Shown here: in pieces, positions 44,351 through 54,429 of the stretch
Layout of the letters: the number at the start of each line of letters is the position of its first letter
How positions within the stretch are numbered: the stretch's first letter is position 1
Origin: Maribellus sediminis
GTDB lineage: Bacteria; Bacteroidota; Bacteroidia; Bacteroidales; Prolixibacteraceae
Length of the DNA stretch: 64,000 nt
Reading direction: 5' to 3'
Assembly (NCBI RefSeq): GCF_011799805.1
Contig: NZ_WXUB01000003.1
Location: 1-64,000 of the forward strand
Program-made: the position numbers and the translations under genes
The notes under the pieces: model-generated
What the model saw: the letters and a program-made list of their open reading frames with translations, nothing else
What the model was told of the DNA's origin: nothing
Database searches by the model: none

Positions 44351-46459
44351 ATGAGAAGTCAAAAAGGCTGGTTTAAAAACAAACGAATCAACATATTATC
44401 GCTTGTTCTTCCGTTAATTACTGTAAGCTCAATCTATTTTATTAGTGCACCGGACTTCCCGGCTTCAATTACCCGAATTGATCCGGAGTTTGTTTGCCTG
44501 CTAAATGGACTAAATGTCTCGTTATTAAAGATTCACAACATTGGATTTACCGATTCTCCGGGAACCCCTTTTCTGGTTCTTTCAGGAATTTTGCTGCGTA
44601 TCGTTCATTTTCTGTTTGGCTCAGATTCAATAATCGATGATGTATTGTCTAGGCCCGATTACTACATTGAGTCTGCATCGTATGTATTACTTGTAATTAC
44701 CTTGATTTTAATGGTTTGGGGAGGGAATAAAGTACACCGTTCTACCCAAAGCACGGCTGCCATGTTACTTATCCAAAGTACGATAATCATTTCCCCCATT
44801 TGCTTCTATTTGCAGGTTCGGTTTAACATGGACCGCATCAGTCCGCTTTTGGTATTTGTTTTTGCAGTTTACACTATATCGTACCTGTACAACTCTATTA
44901 GCAGCAACCGTTTTGCAATTCTTTCAGGCATAATTTTAGGAATTGGATTTATTACAAAATTTAATTTCGTTGTTCTAACAATTATACCGGTTTTAATGCT
45001 TCCACCCTTTAAATACTGGTTAAAATATGCTGCTGCTTTTATCGTATCCGCCTTCATATCTTTCCTACCTATCATCGATAAGTTCCAGGATGTGAAACGG
45101 TTTTTAAGCAGTTTGTTTTTTAATAAAGGTTCATATGGAACAGGCGAGGAAGGGATTGCCAGTTTCGATCTGATTATTAAATCGTTTAAAAATGCGAGTC
45201 AACTCAACCTTAGTTTTGTGCTTATTTCCTGTTTGGCCTTTGTTGTGTTGGTAATTTATCTGATTAAAAAGAAAAAAGATAACAAAAAGAGAATTGGATT
45301 CCTGATGGGGTATTTTATTGCCATTGCATTGATCATTGTACTGGCTTCAAAAAATTACAAGAATTACTACCTCGCACCGGTTCTGGGCTTGTCCGGAACT
45401 TCACTTTTCCTGGTTTGGGAATACTTCAAACGTTTCATCGAACAAAAAAAGTGTTTGAAGATGGTGATCTTATTTGTATTGATTTCAGTGTTGAGTTTGC
45501 CAACTCTCTTTAAAATGAACCAACAAATCGCCTTAAAGAAGAAGAACAATGCATATAGAAACGAAACCGTAAACTACATCAAGAATCACATTGACGCTAC
45601 AGATTATTTGTTTCTGGAACCTACCTGGAAAACCGGGGCAATGGTAGAAGATGCTTTGCTTTACGGAGTTAGTTATGTAGCCGGTCGAAATGATTTTACA
45701 CCTTATTACCTCAAGCATTATCCCAGGGTTTTATCGTTCGAAGGAACAGACCGTCCCATTAAACACTTTAGAACAAAAGATGCTAAGATTTACGAGATCT
45801 TAAACGAAAGTAACACCATGTATCTCTTTTCAGGCTCCGGAAGAAATACAAAAAAACTGATGCAAGAACTCGAAAAGAATGCAAAACTGGTGGGAATGTC
45901 AACAGATTTTGATACCACTTTTGTAAATACCAACAACGATGAACGTTTAATCAAGGCCACTTTTAACCCGGCACTGGATCAAAACAAACAAATAATTCAG
46001 AAAACTTATTTCAACAACATGGAAGCAAGTCCTGAAGCATGGAAGCAACAAGGCCTATCTTCTGAAAAATCTTTCTCCGGAACCATGTCCGATGTCATAA
46101 AAAAAGGAGATAAATATGGATCGACCTTTCATTTGAAAGCAGATACCGTGATGGAAAATCCGATCACGGCATTGGAGTTTTCCTGTAAATACCTGCAAGA
46201 GTCGGAACAAAACGGTGCCCGTTTGATCATTGAAATTACCAATAAAGATGGCAATGTTTTGCGCCAGGCGGTTTTCTGTTCAGATTATTCTCTAAAATCA
46301 AACACCTGGAATGACTTCCAATATAAACTATATCTTACACCCAAATTTCAGCAGGTAAATGAACTGAAAGTTTATTTTTACAATTCTAAAAAGGTAGCAG
46401 TTTATATCGATGACATTACAGTTTCATTATCGATACAATTGCCAAATTCAAGTATTTAA
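44351..46459 (+). CDS. Large membrane protein, GT-C-like, with C-terminal jelly-roll domain (1)
   Basis: 702 residues from the ATG at 44351 (MRSQKGWFKNKRIN); the frame is open to 44243, but the earlier residues are not protein-like. The first 395 residues hold about ten or eleven membrane helices, with an N-terminal loop containing ITRIDPEFVCLL and DSPGTPFLVL that resembles the catalytic loop of GT-C glycosyltransferases. Residues about 395-560 form a soluble domain. The last 150 (YFNNMEASPEAW..., then VAVYIDDITVSL) look like a carbohydrate-binding jelly roll. Seven bases before the next, similarly built gene. Confidence 0.75.
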   Translation: MRSQKGWFKNKRINILSLVLPLITVSSIYFISAPDFPASITRIDPEFVCLLNGLNVSLLKIHNIGFTDSPGTPFLVLSGILLRIVHFLFGSDSIIDDVLSRPDYYIESASYVLLVITLILMVWGGNKVHRSTQSTAAMLLIQSTIIISPICFYLQVRFNMDRISPLLVFVFAVYTISYLYNSISSNRFAILSGIILGIGFITKFNFVVLTIIPVLMLPPFKYWLKYAAAFIVSAFISFLPIIDKFQDVKRFLSSLFFNKGSYGTGEEGIASFDLIIKSFKNASQLNLSFVLISCLAFVVLVIYLIKKKKDNKKRIGFLMGYFIAIALIIVLASKNYKNYYLAPVLGLSGTSLFLVWEYFKRFIEQKKCLKMVILFVLISVLSLPTLFKMNQQIALKKKNNAYRNETVNYIKNHIDATDYLFLEPTWKTGAMVEDALLYGVSYVAGRNDFTPYYLKHYPRVLSFEGTDRPIKHFRTKDAKIYEILNESNTMYLFSGSGRNTKKLMQELEKNAKLVGMSTDFDTTFVNTNNDERLIKATFNPALDQNKQIIQKTYFNNMEASPEAWKQQGLSSEKSFSGTMSDVIKKGDKYGSTFHLKADTVMENPITALEFSCKYLQESEQNGARLIIEITNKDGNVLRQAVFCSDYSLKSNTWNDFQYKLYLTPKFQQVNELKVYFYNSKKVAVYIDDITVSLSIQLPNSSI

Positions 46460-46465
46460 ATTCGT

Positions 46466-48733
46466 ATGAAGAAAAACGGAATAGTAATAGTTTTTTTAAT
46501 GTTTGTCGCAACACTGGTGTTGTTTATGCAGTTAAAACCGGTGTTTCAATATCCCAATTCTATTTTATATTCGAAAGGAGGCGATGCACAAAAAAGCTAT
46601 TTCAATTTCGCGTATTATTTAAAGTACGATGATGGCATTCGGCACGATGGCATCAACTATCCTTACGGCGACCATCTGCAGTACATTAACTCGCACCCGC
46701 TTTTTGTGCAGCTCGTTAAGTTTGTCGACAAGCGCATTTATCCGGTGTCCGATCATGGAGTTGCCATATTAAACCTAACGATGCTGGCACTTTTTCTTCT
46801 TGCTCTTCCGTTTATCTTTCTTATTCTCCGTTATTATTCATTACCGCGGTGGTATGCAGGAATCATATCGCTGTTATTATTATTTCTCAGCCCGCAATTC
46901 GACCGTATACATGGTCATTTCGAGATGGTTTACGCCGTCTTTCTGCCCATGTATTGGTACTTCCTCATCTGTTGGCGTCGGGCCAAAAAACGAACGCTAT
47001 GGTCGGCATTATTAATTATAGCCGCACTAATAGGTGGTTTTACAAGCGCCTATTTTGTAGCCTTTTTCACCATCATGCTGCTTGGTGTTTTATTTGTTGA
47101 ACTGTGGAACCACAGAAAAAATCTTTCGGAATACTGGAAAACAGGCCTCTATTTATTTTTGGTCGCCATAATTCCGCTAGTTGTTGTAAAAGGACTGGTT
47201 TCAGCCACCGACTGGGTTTCAGACCGGCCCAATAATCCTTATGGATTTTACGTCTACCATGCCAATTTCTTAAGCATTTTCCTACCTCCCGGATCGCTCC
47301 TTAAAAGTATTCTGGGCAACACCATCAACATGGATTATCAGTGGGAAGGACGTGCTTATGTCGGACTGCCGGCTACCATTTTGGCAACATCGATGTTTAT
47401 TGCCGGATTTTATAACCTGATCAGCAAAAAGAAAAGCAGCTGGAAATTTTTTAAACCAACGAAAAAGATCGAAGTATTTTTCTACGCGTCCATTCTCATT
47501 CTTTTATTTTCCATGTGCATTCCGTTTAAATACGGATTCCACTGGTTGCTGGATGTATTGCCTCCGGTAAAACAGTTTCGGGCACTGGGCCGTTTTACCT
47601 GGATCTTTTACTGTGTGTTTACGGCTTATACCGCCTGGTTTATTTACCGCCTTTTTCGTTTATTGAAAATCAGGAAATTACCTGTTGCGGCAACTGTTTT
47701 ACTGGTTTTTACAATCGGTTACTGGGCAATTGATGCCGGGATAAATATTAAACGAAGCACGCGTGGATTGCTCAATAAAAACGATAAATTCGAAGCAAAC
47801 GACAGCGAATACCTGGCACGTTTCCAGGAAGCGAATGTCAATCCCCATGAATTTCAGGCCATATTCTTTTTACCATTCGCCAGCACCTGTGGCGACAAAC
47901 TGTTGTTCGAGCATACGCTAAACGGTTTCTCAGAAGCCATGAAATGCTCGTACCACACCGGCATTCCATTGGTACAGAGTTTCTCGCCACGACTATCGTA
48001 CGCCAATGCCTTGAGCAGTATTCAGATGCTGGGAAATCCGGCCCTCGAAAAAGTACGTTTGCATGACATGAATGAAAAACCGCTGCTATTGGTTTGTACC
48101 AAAGAAAAATTAAACAGCGAAGAAGCCTGGCTCAAATCGCAGGCCGAAGTTTTCTGGGAGGACAAATATATTACACTTTCAAGGTTACCGCTGAGTGTTT
48201 TTACCGAAAGCCACAAAAAATGGAAAGATAAAGTTGCAAATACACTTCCAGGCCTGATAAAAAACGGCGAATTTTTGACGGACTCAACACAACCTGCATT
48301 CATCTATAAGGATTTTGAAGATCAGAAAGGAGAATTTGTTTTTAGCGGAAACGGTGCTTTCTTCACTAAAAAAGGTGAAAACGAATTGCTGAATCAAACG
48401 CTGGACAATTCATTCATACAGGGAAAATACGAACTCTCGTTTTGGCTGTATGTAGATGCACGGCACTACGATATGCCACAGGCTTTTGTTACAGTCACTA
48501 CAGCCGATAATAACAGCAAAACCACAAAGCTAAATACCCGCGAGGTGCACGATGTTTACGGAAAATGGATCAGGGTTTCATCGGATTTCGATTTGAAACC
48601 TGGTGATCGTATTCAGCTAAAGCTTAAAGGTGATTATGTTTCTGTTGACGATTTACTGGTGAAACCCAACGACGCAACTGTGGTGATCGAAAAATCTGAA
48701 GACTTCGGGCTGTATAACAATTTCCCGCTCTAA
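46466..48733 (+). CDS. Large membrane protein, GT-C-like, with C-terminal jelly-roll domain (2)
   Basis: 755 residues. The N-terminal helix is followed by the loop YSKGGDAQKSYFNFAYY, with a GGD motif in the position of the GT-C catalytic Asp. About twelve helices reach to residue 435 (FRALGRFTWIFYCVF). A soluble part follows, and the last 150 residues (FEDQKGEFVFSGNGAFF, YELSFWLYVDA, LKLKGDYVSVDDLLV) are a jelly-roll-like module. It has the same plan as the gene just upstream, though sequence similarity is low. A role in glycosylating surface proteins or polymers is likely but not proven. Confidence 0.75.
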   Translation: MKKNGIVIVFLMFVATLVLFMQLKPVFQYPNSILYSKGGDAQKSYFNFAYYLKYDDGIRHDGINYPYGDHLQYINSHPLFVQLVKFVDKRIYPVSDHGVAILNLTMLALFLLALPFIFLILRYYSLPRWYAGIISLLLLFLSPQFDRIHGHFEMVYAVFLPMYWYFLICWRRAKKRTLWSALLIIAALIGGFTSAYFVAFFTIMLLGVLFVELWNHRKNLSEYWKTGLYLFLVAIIPLVVVKGLVSATDWVSDRPNNPYGFYVYHANFLSIFLPPGSLLKSILGNTINMDYQWEGRAYVGLPATILATSMFIAGFYNLISKKKSSWKFFKPTKKIEVFFYASILILLFSMCIPFKYGFHWLLDVLPPVKQFRALGRFTWIFYCVFTAYTAWFIYRLFRLLKIRKLPVAATVLLVFTIGYWAIDAGINIKRSTRGLLNKNDKFEANDSEYLARFQEANVNPHEFQAIFFLPFASTCGDKLLFEHTLNGFSEAMKCSYHTGIPLVQSFSPRLSYANALSSIQMLGNPALEKVRLHDMNEKPLLLVCTKEKLNSEEAWLKSQAEVFWEDKYITLSRLPLSVFTESHKKWKDKVANTLPGLIKNGEFLTDSTQPAFIYKDFEDQKGEFVFSGNGAFFTKKGENELLNQTLDNSFIQGKYELSFWLYVDARHYDMPQAFVTVTTADNNSKTTKLNTREVHDVYGKWIRVSSDFDLKPGDRIQLKLKGDYVSVDDLLVKPNDATVVIEKSEDFGLYNNFPL

Positions 48734-48830
48734 ATCAAGCTAAACGCAGTATCAGGCTCTCTATTTTTATTTAAAAAGATTTGAATTTTCAGAAATCCTT
48801 TTCACCTTTAAAACCGCAAACGCTTTACTT

Positions 48831-51047
48831 ATGGCTAAATCGCTGGTTAACACAAATGCAAAATTTGGAACGCTGCCGGTATTTCTAACCGCTTTATCCA
48901 CCATTCTTGGTGCTATACTTTTTCTTCGTTTTGGATGGGCCGTTGGCCAAGTTGGTTTTATTGGTGTGATCGGGATCATCATTCTCGGGCATGTTGTAAC
49001 CATTCCAACCGCTTTTGCCGTAGCCGAAATTGCCACCAACCAGCGTGTTCAGGGTGGCGGTGCTTATTACATCATCAGTCGTTCTTTTGGCCTAAACATC
49101 GGCGGAGCCATTGGAATTGCGCTTTTCCTTTCGCAGGCCATTAGCGTTGCCTTTTATGTGATTGCTTTTGGTGAAGCTTTTGAACCTTTGATCGACTGGA
49201 TTTATAAAACCTACGATTTTTATATTCCTGATCGCCGCTGGATCTCCATTCCAACCATGGGATTACTTTCCTTATTGATTCTCACAAAAGGCGCCAATGT
49301 TGGCATGAAAGCATTGTATGTGGTAGTGGCCGTTTTATTGACTTCTCTTGTTATGTTTTTTATGGGTGACTCGCCCATAAAACCCGGCGAAATTAATTTC
49401 CACAGCACAGTTGAAGGTAATGTCAATTTCTTTTTTGTTTTTACCATCATCTTCCCGGCTTTTACCGGACTGGCTGCCGGGCTGGGTTTGTCGGGCGATT
49501 TAAAAGATCCGAAAAAATCTATCCCGCGAGGCACCATTTGGGCAACTATTGTGGGCATGTTTGTTTATGTGGCCGTAGCCTATAAATTTACCATTTCGGC
49601 GTCGCCGGAAGACCTGGTAAGCGACCAGCTAATTATGCGCAAAATTGCCATTTGGGGGCCAATTATTCCAATCGGGTTGGCAGCGGCTTCGTTAAGTTCG
49701 GCTTTGGGATCGATTATGGTGGCACCGCGAACTTTGCAGGCCATTGGCTTCGACGATATTTTTCCGCAAAGTGCAGCCAACCGCTGGTTTGCAAAAGGAC
49801 GAAAGAAAGATAATGAACCAATCAACGGCTCCTTAATTACCATATTTATCGCCTTTATTTTTGTGATTATTGGCGACGTGGACTTTGTGGCACAGATCAT
49901 CTCCATGTTTTTCATGGTAACCTATGGTGCCATCTGCCTGATTTCATTTCTCGAACATTTTGCCGCCGATCCTGCCTACCGACCAACTTTCCGCTCGTAT
50001 TGGCAAATCTCACTGGTGGGTACCCTGTTTTCATTCTGGCTGATGTTTAAAATGAACGCCACTTATGCCGCTATTTCAGTAATTATTATGGCGCTCATTT
50101 ACTACGTCATAATGCTGAACAACGAGGAGAACCAGGGCCTCAATAAACTTTTCCGCGGTGTAATTTTCCAGTTGAGCAGACAGATGCAGATCATGCTGCA
50201 GCGTGCCGACAGTGAAAAAGATAAAAGCTGGCGACCATTTGGAGTATGCATTTCACACGACACGTTTAAACGGCGGTCGGCTTTCGACATTATGCGCTGG
50301 ATTTCCTATAAATACGGTTTCGGAACCTATATTCATTTTATAAAAGGACTGCTGAACGAAAAAAATACCGAAGAATCGAAAAGAGTGCTCGAACGTCTGA
50401 TCCAGCTCTCGTCGGGAAGTAACAACCGCGTTTACCTCGACACCATCATTTCACCATCGTACACGTCGGCCATTGCACAGGTGGTGCAACTTTCGGGCAT
50501 TTCGGGCAAGGGAAATAACCTTATTCTGTTTGAATTTTCGAGAACTGACCCCGGTAATCTGAAGGAAATTACCGGAAATTACCAGATCGTTGAATCTGCC
50601 GGTTTCGACATTTGTATTCTGAATACATCGTATAAAAGTTTTGGATATAAAAAGGAGATCCACATCTGGATCAGCCCAGAGGACTATGTAAATGCTAACC
50701 TGATGATTCTGTTGGGTTACATCATTTTAGGCCACCCCGACTGGAAAAAAGGTAAAATTAAAATTTACGCACTTTACCCCGAAGAAGACATTGAAGACAA
50801 ACGCAAACAATTGCTCGATCTGATAAAAACAGGGCGACTTCCTATCAGTCCGTCCAACATTTCGATGGTGCCTTTTGAATCGGGCAACCGAAAAAATGTG
50901 ATCATGAAATACTCCGCCGATGCCGACCTTACGATCATTGGATTTACTACCGATGCTTTACGAAATATCGAAGAATTCAGCCAGGGATATAACGATTTGG
51001 GTAACATCCTGTTCGTGAGTTCCAACCGCGCCAAAGCAATAAACTAA
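48831..51047 (+). CDS. SLC12-like cation-chloride or amino acid permease
   Basis: 738 residues of the APC superfamily. Twelve or so helices lie in residues 15-430 (GAILFLRFGWAVGQVGFIG, the QGGGAYYIISRSFG motif, FPAFTGLAAGLGLSGDLKDPKKSIPRGT as helix 6 and its loop). A cytoplasmic C-terminal domain of about 300 residues follows, as in eukaryotic cation:chloride cotransporters (NKCC/KCC). Bacteroidota homologues are annotated as Na-K-Cl cotransporters; the ions carried are not shown by the sequence. It stands alone. Confidence 0.85.
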   Translation: MAKSLVNTNAKFGTLPVFLTALSTILGAILFLRFGWAVGQVGFIGVIGIIILGHVVTIPTAFAVAEIATNQRVQGGGAYYIISRSFGLNIGGAIGIALFLSQAISVAFYVIAFGEAFEPLIDWIYKTYDFYIPDRRWISIPTMGLLSLLILTKGANVGMKALYVVVAVLLTSLVMFFMGDSPIKPGEINFHSTVEGNVNFFFVFTIIFPAFTGLAAGLGLSGDLKDPKKSIPRGTIWATIVGMFVYVAVAYKFTISASPEDLVSDQLIMRKIAIWGPIIPIGLAAASLSSALGSIMVAPRTLQAIGFDDIFPQSAANRWFAKGRKKDNEPINGSLITIFIAFIFVIIGDVDFVAQIISMFFMVTYGAICLISFLEHFAADPAYRPTFRSYWQISLVGTLFSFWLMFKMNATYAAISVIIMALIYYVIMLNNEENQGLNKLFRGVIFQLSRQMQIMLQRADSEKDKSWRPFGVCISHDTFKRRSAFDIMRWISYKYGFGTYIHFIKGLLNEKNTEESKRVLERLIQLSSGSNNRVYLDTIISPSYTSAIAQVVQLSGISGKGNNLILFEFSRTDPGNLKEITGNYQIVESAGFDICILNTSYKSFGYKKEIHIWISPEDYVNANLMILLGYIILGHPDWKKGKIKIYALYPEEDIEDKRKQLLDLIKTGRLPISPSNISMVPFESGNRKNVIMKYSADADLTIIGFTTDALRNIEEFSQGYNDLGNILFVSSNRAKAIN

Positions 51048-51081
51048 ATGCGCTATTCGTTTTTGACTTGGCTTTTTTCGT

Positions 51082-51089
51082 TACTTTTG
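51082..51089 (+). promoter_or_regulatory. -7 promoter box for coaD
   Basis: TACTTTTG, an exact TAnnTTTG match, 21 bases before the coaD ATG. A TTTG at 51062-51065 lies 16 bases upstream, slightly shorter than the usual spacer. Confidence 0.55.
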
Positions 51090-51110
51090 AACGACTGATA
51101 TACATAAAAA

Positions 51111-51587
51111 ATGGAAAGAATAGCCATATTTCCCGGATCATTCGATCCCTTCACCATCGGACATGAATCAATTGTAAGGCGTGCCGTACCTATGTTTGAT
51201 AAAATCTACATCATGATAGGGAACAACGCCAACAAGCAATCGTATTTCCCGGTAGAAAAGCGGATGAGATGGATCAATCAGGTGTTTCAAGGCGAGGAAA
51301 AAGTAGAAGTAAGAGTTCATGAAGGATTAACGGTTGACTTTTGTAAAGAGGTAAACGCCCGATATATTTTACGAGGCATCCGAACATCCTCCGACTTTGA
51401 GTACGAACGGGCTATCGCGCAGGTAAACAAAAAGATGCATCCCGAAATTGAATCGGTGTTTCTACTGACACTGCCTGAACACACGCCAATTAACGCCAGC
51501 ATTATCCGCGACATTGTTTCGCACGGAGGCGACGCCAGTATGTTTTTACCCAAAGGACTGGACATGAACGAGTTTAAAACAAAATAA
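51111..51587 (+). CDS. coaD: Pantetheine-phosphate adenylyltransferase
   Basis: 158 residues. It transfers AMP from ATP to 4'-phosphopantetheine, the fourth step of coenzyme A synthesis. The nucleotidyltransferase motif GSFDPFTIGH is at residues 8-17. RGIRTSSDFEYE and the C-terminal INASIIRDIVSHGGD follow (the family usually has ISSTxVR). The length is typical. Cytoplasmic. An exact -7 box lies 21 bases upstream. Confidence 0.95.
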   Translation: MERIAIFPGSFDPFTIGHESIVRRAVPMFDKIYIMIGNNANKQSYFPVEKRMRWINQVFQGEEKVEVRVHEGLTVDFCKEVNARYILRGIRTSSDFEYERAIAQVNKKMHPEIESVFLLTLPEHTPINASIIRDIVSHGGDASMFLPKGLDMNEFKTK

Positions 51588-51598
51588 ACAGTTCGCAA

Positions 51599-53020
51599 GT
51601 GGTTCAGAAAATAGCAGTTTTCTTCTTTTTCATTTCTTTTATTGCAGGCACACTTCAGGGTGCCACTACCAAAATAAATTGTTCGAACAAGGAATATGCC
51701 GGCAAATCGCTGGTGTTTTACCAGCTTGAAGATCCGGTAACCAACTACAAATCGGAAGCATTTACCCTTGAAATTGACAACAATGGTAATTGCACTATTA
51801 CTGTTGACATCAAAAACGACAGCTATTATTTTTCTGATTTTGGAGTATTTCGCGGTATGTTGCTGGTTAAACCCGGCGAAACCGTGACATTGAAACTTCC
51901 TCCATTCCGGGCAAAGACATTTGCCGAAGAAAAGAATCCCTATTTTCAACCTGTTTCCTTTTGGTTTATCAGCGAAAGTGGGGCGAATTTAACCGATAAG
52001 ATTTCTGAATTTGAACAGCAGCTGAATTACCTCACCGACAAATATTTCAACAAACTTTACCTGAAACAATCCAAAGCTGTTTTCGATTCGGTTCAAACGC
52101 AGCTCGATATTTTGGTGCCAAATACAGCTCCAAAATCCATGGTTAATCATAAAGTACTGCGGGTAAAACTCACTGAAGCCGATATTTTTCAACTTCGCCC
52201 CGAAGCTTACTCCGCCATCTTCAACAATATTGAACCGAAATTTTGGTTGCACCCTGCTTTTGTGGAAGCGATGAACAAAACCTTCGACCGACAGCTTAGC
52301 TTTTCAGCCCAGGCAATTCATGGCGATAAAGTGAGGGCGGCGGTAGGGACTAAAAACTTGCAGGCCTTAATCGATTTTGTGGAAAGCAAATACAAGACCT
52401 CAGGATTAACAACCGACATTGTGCTCCTGAAATTATTACACGACGGTTTTTACTCCAAAGAATTTTCTCAGCAAGCCATAAGAAATTTGGTGGAATCTCC
52501 GCGATTCACAAAAAGCACCAATGCTCTGGTGAAAACCACGGCTGAAAACATTCTCGATAAATTCTCCTTTTTGGTGAAAGGGAGTGTTGCTCCTGCCATC
52601 TGTTTAAATAACCTCGAAGGAACGAAAGTGTGTACCAGTGCGGGCACCGACAAGTTTAAATACCTTGTTTTTGCCGACGTTGAAACCATGGTGAGTAAGG
52701 AACATTTAAAATACCTCAGTCGTCTTGATGAGCTTTTTAACAAGCATCTCGAAATAGTTGTGATTTTGCGTAACGCACCACCAGAAACAGTAAAAAGCTT
52801 TTTTAATGAATACAAAGTACCTGCTCAGATTTTAATCGATAAAAACGGAATGTTTATAGAAGAATACCGCATAAAATCTTTCCCGCAGTGTGTGCTGCTT
52901 GATGAACAACATCGGGTGGTTTTCGACTTTGCAAAAGCTCCGCTCGACGGATTCGAACAGCAATTTGGCGCCTATCTGCAGAATGAATTATTTATGCGAC
53001 AGCGAAATCAGAACAGGTAG
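51599..53020 (+). CDS. Secreted thioredoxin-fold protein without cysteine motif
   Basis: 473 residues beginning at a GTG (51599); no in-frame ATG gives a signal peptide. The signal is KIAVFFFFISFIAGTLQG-A. The first 110 residues are a beta-rich domain like the DUF4369 part of TlpA-type proteins (SLVFYQLEDP, PGETVTLKLPP). A helical middle follows. The last 150 residues resemble a thioredoxin fold (KYLVFADVETMVSKEHLKYL, PAQILIDKNGMFIEEYRI, SFPQCVLLDEQ), but the CxxC pair is missing. Likely periplasmic and not a disulfide reductase. It starts 11 bases after coaD. Confidence 0.72.
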   Translation: MVQKIAVFFFFISFIAGTLQGATTKINCSNKEYAGKSLVFYQLEDPVTNYKSEAFTLEIDNNGNCTITVDIKNDSYYFSDFGVFRGMLLVKPGETVTLKLPPFRAKTFAEEKNPYFQPVSFWFISESGANLTDKISEFEQQLNYLTDKYFNKLYLKQSKAVFDSVQTQLDILVPNTAPKSMVNHKVLRVKLTEADIFQLRPEAYSAIFNNIEPKFWLHPAFVEAMNKTFDRQLSFSAQAIHGDKVRAAVGTKNLQALIDFVESKYKTSGLTTDIVLLKLLHDGFYSKEFSQQAIRNLVESPRFTKSTNALVKTTAENILDKFSFLVKGSVAPAICLNNLEGTKVCTSAGTDKFKYLVFADVETMVSKEHLKYLSRLDELFNKHLEIVVILRNAPPETVKSFFNEYKVPAQILIDKNGMFIEEYRIKSFPQCVLLDEQHRVVFDFAKAPLDGFEQQFGAYLQNELFMRQRNQNR

Positions 53021-53127
53021 CCGCGAGCCTTGAGCTGCGAGTTTCGAGTTAAAAGTTTTCAGTCGCAATTATCAGTCACAGGTTATTCTCAAGGATCAAG
53101 AATCCCGTATCTGGTATCAACCATCCT
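53021..53127. repeat. Word-like repeats between convergent genes
   Basis: Directly after the stop at 53020 come GCGAGCCTTGAGCTGCGAG, TTCAGTCGCAATTATCAG and ATCCTTCAATCCCTCAG. They match the strings behind mnmA, birA and ccoG. They run on into the last codons of the NUDIX gene on the other strand (53128-53150). Confidence 0.6.
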
Positions 53128-53754
53128 TCAATCCCTCAGTCCTTCAATCAATACTTTCAAATTCTCGTAAGTATTTTCCAAAACCTCATCAAGGTCTGAA
53201 GGCTTGAACCACTTTAACTGCGTGATTCCCTCTTCTGTTTGTGGCTCGCCGTGGAAAGAACCCGAATATTCCATTTCGTACCAGTAAGTGGGTTTAAAAA
53301 TCCATTCGCCTTTTGTTTTTTTATAGGGCGACTGATAGATGTGATAGGTGGTTGGTAATTCCTTCACAATCTGGTGATCACTGATCCCGCATTCTTCTTC
53401 CACCTCACGCAAGGCAGCTTCCTGTTTTTCTTCTCCCGCATCGATTTTTCCTTTAGGCAGATCCCATTTCCCATTCCGCAAAATGAAAAGCAGTTCACCA
53501 TTTCTGCGAACCACACCTCCCGCTGCCTCTATATTTAACAGCGCCGAACGAAAGAAACGAAATGCATCTTCGGGATTATCATGTTCTATAACAGCCTCGG
53601 TAAATCCTGATTGCAGTAGCTGATCAAGGTATACTTTAACTTCTGAAGTACTGGTAAAAGCGGGCGAAACGAGTGTTGTTTTCGCCAATGTTATCTTAGC
53701 AGGTAAGGAAAACCGAATCCTCTTTTCATTCAAAAAAACTTTATACTTTTGCAT
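53128..53754 (-). CDS. NUDIX hydrolase
   Basis: About 208 residues from the ATG at 53754; an in-frame ATG at 53772 would leave only two bases to pyrE. The NUDIX box is intact: GKIDAGEEKQEAALREVEEE followed by CGI. The preceding WDLPKG is typical. Substrate probably a nucleoside diphosphate derivative; it cannot be named. A helical N-terminal part of about 85 residues precedes the core. The last seven codons (ending LIEGLRD) are written in the word-like repeat that lies behind several genes here, so the C-terminus may have been replaced by it. Confidence 0.82.
   Translation of the reverse strand: MQKYKVFLNEKRIRFSLPAKITLAKTTLVSPAFTSTSEVKVYLDQLLQSGFTEAVIEHDNPEDAFRFFRSALLNIEAAGGVVRRNGELLFILRNGKWDLPKGKIDAGEEKQEAALREVEEECGISDHQIVKELPTTYHIYQSPYKKTKGEWIFKPTYWYEMEYSGSFHGEPQTEEGITQLKWFKPSDLDEVLENTYENLKVLIEGLRD
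53744..53751 (+). promoter_or_regulatory. -7 promoter box for pyrE
   Basis: TACTTTTG, an exact TAnnTTTG match, 23 bases before the pyrE ATG. It lies just inside the 5' end of the NUDIX gene if that gene starts at 53772, which favours the 53754 start. Confidence 0.55.
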
Positions 53755-53774
53755 CGAATAAAAATTGCACAATT

Positions 53775-54407
53775 ATGGAATCTTCTCAAATTGAGGTAAC
53801 TAAAAAGTTACTTGAAATTAACACTATAAAGATACAACTGAACAACCCATTTACATGGGCCTCAGGATGGAAATCGCCTATATATTGCGATAACCGTAAG
53901 ATTTTGTCGTATCCGGAAACACGTACCTACATCCGCGACCAGTTTGTGGAAGTAATTAAAGAAAAATATCCGGAAGCCGAGGTTATTGCCGGAGTTGCAA
54001 CAGGAGCAATTGCAATGGGAGTGCTTGTTGCCGAGCAACTTGGCCTGCCGTTCATCTACGTGCGTTCGAAACCAAAAGGACACGGTTTGGAAAACCTGAT
54101 TGAAGGGGACCTGAAACCTTATCAAAAAGTGGTTGTTATTGAAGACCTGGTTTCGACAGGAGTAAGCAGTTTAAAAGCTGCCGAGGCTGTAAATAACTTT
54201 GGTGGCGATGTAATTGGCATGGTTTCAATTTTTACCTACAATTTCCCTCACGCTAAAGAAAACTTCAAAAAAGCAGGTATCGAACTTACATCTTTGAGCC
54301 GCTACCAGATCCTAATCGAACTTTCACTTCAGGAAGGTGAGATAACAAAAGATCAGGTAGAATCGCTGATGGAGTGGAGAGAAGATCCGGCCAACTGGGG
54401 AAAATAA
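53775..54407 (+). CDS. pyrE: Orotate phosphoribosyltransferase
   Basis: 210 residues. It joins orotate and PRPP to OMP in pyrimidine synthesis. The PRPP-binding motif is VVVIEDLVSTGVSS at about residues 116-129. Other family signatures are FTWASGWKSPIYCDNRK and ATGAIAMGVLVAE with RSKPKGHG. The length matches the family. Followed by a terminator. Confidence 0.95.
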   Translation: MESSQIEVTKKLLEINTIKIQLNNPFTWASGWKSPIYCDNRKILSYPETRTYIRDQFVEVIKEKYPEAEVIAGVATGAIAMGVLVAEQLGLPFIYVRSKPKGHGLENLIEGDLKPYQKVVVIEDLVSTGVSSLKAAEAVNNFGGDVIGMVSIFTYNFPHAKENFKKAGIELTSLSRYQILIELSLQEGEITKDQVESLMEWREDPANWGK

Positions 54408-54429
54408 GTAAATCAAGAACATTCAATAC

